A DNA stretch of 64,000 nt, taken from contig JAEWEV010000034.1 in assembly GCA_023389155.1 (NCBI GenBank), positions 153,500 through 217,499 on the forward strand, written 5' to 3'. Below are positions 60,408-64,000 of the stretch, in pieces. Every line of letters starts with the position of its first letter. The first letter of the stretch is position 1. This DNA is from Pseudomonadota bacterium. GTDB lineage: Bacteria; Pseudomonadota; Gammaproteobacteria; Burkholderiales; Burkholderiaceae_B. A program made the translations under genes and the position numbers. Below the pieces are notes generated by a model. The model did no database searches, was not told where the DNA came from, and was given only the letters and a program-made list of their open reading frames with translations.

Positions 60408-60977
60408 ATGCCATCGTTTACATACCCTTTACTGGCCGTTCTGCAGGTAATTTCTGCGCTGACGGTTATTGTCCTGGTGCTCTTGCAGCAAGGGAAGGGG
60501 GCGGATATGGGTTCGTCTTTCGGTGGTGGTTCAGCCGGAAGTCTTTTTGGTTCCACGGGTGCAGCAAACTTTTTTTCGCGCGCGACAAAATGGGTTTCCA
60601 TTCTGTTTTTCGCGTGTACTCTTGGTTTGGCCTTTCTTGGCAATACAACGCACCGCAATACCGGGCCAGCTACGGGTGGTGGAGTGATGCAGGGTTACGA
60701 GGCTCCTGCGCCGTCAAGTAGCACGCCTGCGCCGGCAAGCACGCCATCTTCAGATCTGCCTTCAGCACCTGCTGCTTCTGACACGCCTTCTGCTCCTGCG
60801 GCACCTGCTGCGTCTGACACTCCATCTGCTCCTGCCGCGACTGACACGCCAGCTGCGGCAGAGCAATCAGACGCTACACCTGTCGCGCCAGCAGCCGAAC
60901 CCTCCACACCTGCTGAAAATACAACACCTGCTGCACCACAACCTGAAGAAAACACAAATACTGAATCGAAACAGTAA
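60408..60977 (+). CDS. secG: SecG preprotein translocase subunit with long Ala/Pro/Thr/Ser tail
   Basis: The first 90 or so residues are a normal SecG: LLAVLQVISALTVIVLVLLQQGKGADMGSSFGGGSAGSLFGSTGAANFFSRATKWVSILFFACTLGLAFLG, with two membrane helices. The remaining 95 or so residues are a disordered tail built from degenerate SDTPSAPAA repeats, making the protein 189 residues against about 110 for E. coli SecG. CTGGAG precedes ATG. It is part of the SecYEG channel. The tail is probably cytoplasmic or periplasmic linker-like, function unknown. Confidence 0.95.
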   Translation: MPSFTYPLLAVLQVISALTVIVLVLLQQGKGADMGSSFGGGSAGSLFGSTGAANFFSRATKWVSILFFACTLGLAFLGNTTHRNTGPATGGGVMQGYEAPAPSSSTPAPASTPSSDLPSAPAASDTPSAPAAPAASDTPSAPAATDTPAAAEQSDATPVAPAAEPSTPAENTTPAAPQPEENTNTESKQ

Positions 60978-61020
60978 TTGTTTTTTCTGATTGGTGTTAT
61001 AATCTTCTGTCTTTACAGAT

Positions 61021-61105
61021 GCTCACGTGGTGGAATTGGTAGACACGCTATCTTGAGGGGGTAGTGGCGAGAGCTGTGCGAGTTCGAGTCTCGCCGTGAG
61101 CACCA
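61021..61105 (+). tRNA. tRNA-Leu (anticodon GAG)
   Basis: An 85-base class II tRNA. The acceptor GCTCACG pairs with CGTGAGC, the loop TTGAGGG carries anticodon GAG, a long variable arm is present, and CCA is encoded. It is 43 bp after secG, as in related betaproteobacteria. Confidence 0.95.
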
Positions 61106-61137
61106 ACAGTTAAATCTAGTTGTATTCCGTAGTCATC

Positions 61138-61176
61138 AAGCCCTTGTTCTCATGCAGAGCAGGGGCTTTTTGTTTG
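61138..61176 (+). terminator. Terminator after tRNA-Leu
   Basis: AAGCCCTTGTTCT and AGAGCAGGGGCTT form a stem with two G-U pairs, followed by TTTTTG. It ends the tpiA-secG-tRNA transcript. Confidence 0.8.
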
Positions 61177-61228
61177 TCATTTCCTGCAAACTGAAGACCG
61201 AGGATCCAGAGGATCGCTACCGGCTCTA

Positions 61229-61287
61229 GGCTCTACCCGTAATCGACGGATAGGGTACTCATCAAACCTGAGTCATTCCACCATTCC
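61229..61287 (+). repeat. Third copy of the intergenic repeat
   Basis: This unit resembles the copy at 58262-58321 over its whole length (GGCTCTACC, AATCGACGGATAGGGTACTC, ATCAAACCTGA, CCATTCC). It is single here and follows a terminator and precedes a gene, as the first pair does. Confidence 0.65.
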
Positions 61288-61460
61288 GTGGCCGTTTTTA
61301 CCGCCTACTGCATGGCTGTTTGAGCTCGAGCAAATGACTGGAGCGTAAACCGTAAAGTGTCAGGGCGAATCTGCTCCGTGTTCGCCCGGGCCTGAGCAGC
61401 TTTGTAGCGATCTGGTCGCCGTGGTATTCTCTGGCGTTCGACATAATTGTAGGAAAGATA

Positions 61461-62114
61461 ATGGCAAAGGTTCTGGTTATTGGTGCTACTGGCGGGATTG
61501 GATTTCAGTTGTGTCAGCAGTTGATCGAACAAGGACATTCAGTCGTTGGTTTGCACCGCCTTCCCGAGCAGGCGGATGTGCTGCTGGAAAAAGGGATTAC
61601 TCCGGCTCTGGGCGATTTGACGACGATTCCCATGGTGGATTTGTCAGCAATGATGGCAGAGGTTGATGTGGTGATATTCAGTGCTGGTGCGGGAGGTGGA
61701 AGCACGGCCAGGACAGACGCGATTGACGGGGAGGGTTTGGTAAAAGCTGTCCGTGCCGCGATGCTGGTGGGCGCCAGACGTTTCCTTCTTGTTTCGGCGT
61801 TTCCTGATGCGGGACGCGGGAAAAATATGTCGGACGATTTTGAACATTATATGGCCGTCAAGCGCAAGGCTGACGTGTACCTGGCCGCGACAAACCTTGA
61901 TTGGGTAATTTTGCGGCCGGGCACGCTTAGCGATGCTCCGGGTACCGGACGGGTTCGTGCCGGGCTGGCGATTCCTTACGGCGATGTGCCCAGAGCGGAC
62001 GTGGCTAGGGTACTTTGCAGTCTTGTTGATATGCCGAAGGTAAATCGCGTCATTATTGAGCTCACTGCCGGAGATACACCCGTTGCGGATGCGATAAGTA
62101 AGCTGGTTCGTTGA
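61461..62114 (+). CDS. NAD(P)-binding atypical SDR (YwnB/BVR-B-like)
   Basis: A 217-residue Rossmann protein. The motif VLVIGATGGIGFQLCQQLIEQGHSVVGLHR is at 4-33, followed by DVVIFSAGAGGG, RFLLVSAFPDAGRG, YMAVKRKADVYLAATNLDWVILRPGTLSD and a short C-terminal part. It belongs to the NAD(P)H-binding group related to biliverdin reductase B and may reduce flavin or quinone. It starts 285 bp after the tRNA-Leu terminator. It occupies the place where the nuo operon would follow in Bordetella-type genomes. Confidence 0.87.
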   Translation: MAKVLVIGATGGIGFQLCQQLIEQGHSVVGLHRLPEQADVLLEKGITPALGDLTTIPMVDLSAMMAEVDVVIFSAGAGGGSTARTDAIDGEGLVKAVRAAMLVGARRFLLVSAFPDAGRGKNMSDDFEHYMAVKRKADVYLAATNLDWVILRPGTLSDAPGTGRVRAGLAIPYGDVPRADVARVLCSLVDMPKVNRVIIELTAGDTPVADAISKLVR

Positions 62115-62230
62115 TTTTTCGCATTTCACCGCGCTGATTGTGTTTCCGGGTGCCTGCAACGATGTAGCGGTCGGTGAGAGTTGATATGGTGCGAGGGTTG
62201 CAAGGCGACTCATGGGTCGGCTCTTCCTAT

Positions 62231-62244
62231 TTGATATGGATCAA
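62231..62244. promoter_or_regulatory. FNR/ANR box before azurin
   Basis: TTGATATGGATCAA is a perfect match to the TTGAT-N4-ATCAA consensus of FNR/ANR/Dnr-type regulators. It lies 96 bp before the azurin start, with AT-rich -10-like DNA near 62271-62278 at the spacing expected for activation. Confidence 0.8.
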
Positions 62245-62339
62245 GTCCTGCACCAATATGGTGACCCATGCATATATGAAGGTGGTATAGTTATATCAAT
62301 ATATGTATTTTTCGATCCACTAACCTGAGGGAGTGCACA

Positions 62340-62798
62340 ATGGCTATTAAGTTATCAATGAAACATGCATTGGCTGCGACTGTCTTGTCCGTAGCTTCAT
62401 TGCCGGTTATGGCGGCTGAATGCTCGGTAGATGTCGAGGCCAACGATGCAATGCAGTTTAATACCAAAGAGCTTACGGTCAGCAAGTCGTGCAAGGAATT
62501 CACGATTAATCTGAAGCACACTGGTCAGCTGCCTAAAGCAGCAATGGGTCACAATATCGTGATCACCAAGGCTGCCGATATGCAGGCCGTGGAAACTGAC
62601 GGCATTGCGGCAGGTGCAGATAAAGATTATGTCAAAGAAGGTGACGAGCGTGTGATTGCTCATACCAAGCTGGTGGGTGGCGGCGAATCAGACTCCGTCG
62701 CGGTGCCTGTCGAAAAACTGACAGATGATGATGTCTTCTTCTGCTCATTCCCCGGTCATGGTGGCATGATGCAAGGAAAAATCAAACTCGTTGACTGA
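62340..62798 (+). CDS. azu: Azurin (periplasmic blue copper protein)
   Basis: A 152-residue precursor. Signal [20 protein letters not shown] then LPVMA is cleaved before [11 protein letters not shown]. Copper ligands are G70, H71 (MGHN), C135, H140 and M144 ([10 protein letters not shown]); C28 and C51 form the disulfide. It shuttles electrons in the periplasm, often to denitrification enzymes or cytochrome c peroxidase. TGAGGGAG precedes ATG. A perfect FNR box upstream suggests induction at low oxygen. It ends at a strong terminator and is a single-gene unit. Confidence 0.97.
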   Translation: MAIKLSMKHALAATVLSVASLPVMAAECSVDVEANDAMQFNTKELTVSKSCKEFTINLKHTGQLPKAAMGHNIVITKAADMQAVETDGIAAGADKDYVKEGDERVIAHTKLVGGGESDSVAVPVEKLTDDDVFFCSFPGHGGMMQGKIKLVD

Positions 62799-62849
62799 TT
62801 TTAGGCTTGAGGGGCGGCAGTAAATTGCTGCGTCCGTATTGCCAGATGC

Positions 62850-62882
62850 AAGCCTCTCTTTATGGAAAGAGAGGCTTTTTCT
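62850..62882 (+). terminator. Terminator after azurin
   Basis: AAGCCTCTCTTT and AAAGAGAGGCTT form a perfect 12-bp stem around ATGG, followed by TTT and CTT. Confidence 0.92.
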
Positions 62883-63847
62883 TATCCCTATTGATTGTCC
62901 TCTGCGTTCTGCAGAATCATGCTCAATTCTTCCGGTTTGATGGTTCCGCGTTGGCAATATTCCTGCCTTCACAGATCTGCAGATGAGTAAATTTGTGATC
63001 TTGGCGCTTCATCGTGGCTTCACCTGGTGTCTCATGGGTGGAGTGGGGTACCGTGTGATATTGATCAGCGCCATACCTAACCGTTTGCTGTCGATTCAAA
63101 GCGCATGTTGCGGTGCGCCACCCGATTGTGTAACGGGAAAGCGGCTTCGCGTTTCTTGTTTTCTCGTTCGTCATTGGATATATCCAGTGAAAAACGTCTT
63201 GAATGTCACCGGCCGATCGTATCTAACGGGATGGCCGACAGATTCTTAATGGCGTAATACATCCCTGCGGTTAGAGTTAACCGTCCAGGCTGGGTGCAGA
63301 TCCCGGCTGCTGTGCAATGCGTTCTGGCGGGCAGGCTGCACCTGTCGGATGGTACCATCGCATCCGATTCAGCATTCTGTTTTCGACTGACGCCGTCACT
63401 CGGTCATTTTTCGTTTGCCCCTTCGATGCCAACGTCCCTGCGATTTCCCGTCGTTATTTGTGCATAGCCTGGAGTGAACGGATTTAATCCTTGCTTGAAA
63501 AGGACTTCGGGCGCAGGAAACTGTTGTGGCAATCTGTTTGCTGCCCTCATTCAGAACTGAGAACGCCGATTATTGGTATTTTTACAACGTTTTGTGTGGA
63601 TTAAACAACATGCGGTTGTTCGTATCTGGTAACCTGAATCTGACAGTGGAATTTTTGCTATTCGAAAGCCCGCATGTCATTTGGTAGAAACTCAGCAAGG
63701 CTGTAGTTGCCTGATTTCCTTATGGTTAGTCAAGTTAAAGTAATTTCTAGCTTAAGCGTGAATTTCTTTTGATTTTCCAGTCGTTGTTTGCCTTCTAAAC
63801 TGTCGTTTTGTTGCATACAACCTACAGAAAAGCAAAAAAAACGGCTC
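62883..63847. other. About 960 bp with no convincing gene
   Basis: Short frames on both strands (for instance 62983-63249 + and 62923-63174 -) overlap each other and lack ribosome sites, family similarity or good composition. The stretch may be a decayed gene or an unusually long regulatory region before the right-edge gene. No tRNA, repeat copy or insertion sequence end was recognised. Confidence 0.4.
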
Positions 63848-63861
63848 TTGATGCAGATCAA
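63848..63861. promoter_or_regulatory. FNR/ANR box before the right-edge gene
   Basis: TTGATGCAGATCAA is a second perfect FNR/ANR consensus site, 126 bp before the ATG at 63987. The gene that starts there is therefore probably induced at low oxygen, like azurin. Confidence 0.75.
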
Positions 63862-63986
63862 GGTAGCCAGACGCGCAAAAATTTGGTGCAATAACTACAA
63901 CTTCCCTTCGCGGAGTTTTATAGAGCGGTAGAACATAACGTCTTGATCGCTGCTCTGATCACTCAAAATCTACGGAGATTTAACAA

Positions 63987-64000
63987 ATGAAAAAGACTTT
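63987..64000 (+). CDS. Start of a protein-coding gene cut by the window
   Basis: ATG 63987 with GGAG nine bases before it opens Met-Lys-Lys-Thr and then leaves the window. MKKT is a common beginning of exported proteins. The FNR box upstream suggests a respiratory or anaerobic protein. The identity cannot be read. Confidence 0.6.

Noticed and set aside
62923..63249. Overlapping frames on both strands after azurin, possible transposase remnant
   Set aside because: No transposase motif such as DDE could be seen, and no terminal inverted repeats.

Overview
The window looks like a chromosomal segment of a betaproteobacterium of the order Burkholderiales, most likely the family Alcaligenaceae (Bordetella / Achromobacter / Advenella type). 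The grounds are seven intact Bug/TctC-type periplasmic receptors plus three decayed ones, a high density of LysR regulators beside aromatic-degradation genes, and the order tpiA - secG - tRNA-Leu(GAG). Base composition looks moderate by eye; it was not computed.

Region 1 (1-5106) is a gentisate island: 3-hydroxybenzoate 6-hydroxylase, a Bug receptor, gentisate 1,2-dioxygenase and a fumarylpyruvate-hydrolase-like gene cut by the window edge, read leftward and divergent from a LysR gene. Region 2 (5148-8526) is an FAD oxidoreductase plus Bug plus divergent LysR unit. Region 3 (8554-24535) mixes two amidohydrolases, four Bug receptors, two Bug remnants, an orphan amino-acid-type solute receptor, a formylglycine-type sulfatase, and an aldarate pathway tail (5-dehydro-4-deoxyglucarate dehydratase and 2-oxoglutarate semialdehyde dehydrogenase) with a GntR regulator and an amidase. 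Region 4 (24540-30369) has a complete DctPQM TRAP transporter between a ureidoglycolate-lyase-like protein and an RraA-like protein that lacks a key arginine. Region 5 (30499-38894) holds a Bug receptor, a flavin monooxygenase, LysR, a TctDE-like two-component system and TctAB membrane proteins without an adjacent TctC.

Region 6 (39094-49813) carries a Vat-like acetyltransferase, an exported metallo-beta-lactamase-fold protein, and a meta-cleavage operon (Tat-exported-looking amidohydrolase with a Cys-rich leader, MhpA-like hydroxylase, extradiol dioxygenase, FAH hydrolase). The operon is divergent from a TetR gene, with a nearly perfect 30-bp palindrome between them. A ThDP enzyme and a tandem hotdog protein follow. 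Region 7 (49995-56290) is a leftward block headed by an ECF41-type sigma factor with the motifs WLPEP, DGGGK and NPDKL. Next come a carboxymuconolactone-decarboxylase/AhpD-fold protein, an MBL hydrolase and a cupin, the last two behind homologous hairpin leaders. LysR, NmrA, Ohr/OsmC and SDR genes complete the block. A match to the ECF41 promoter as I recall it lies directly before the LysR gene.

Region 8 (56526-64000) is housekeeping: tRNA-Pro, a small lipoprotein, tRNA-Leu, tRNA-Ser, a quinone oxidoreductase, tpiA, secG, tRNA-Leu, an NAD(P)-binding protein and azurin. A perfect FNR/ANR box precedes azurin and a second one precedes a gene that begins at the right edge. About 1.2 kb between them shows no convincing gene. 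No CRISPR array, intact insertion sequence or prophage was seen.
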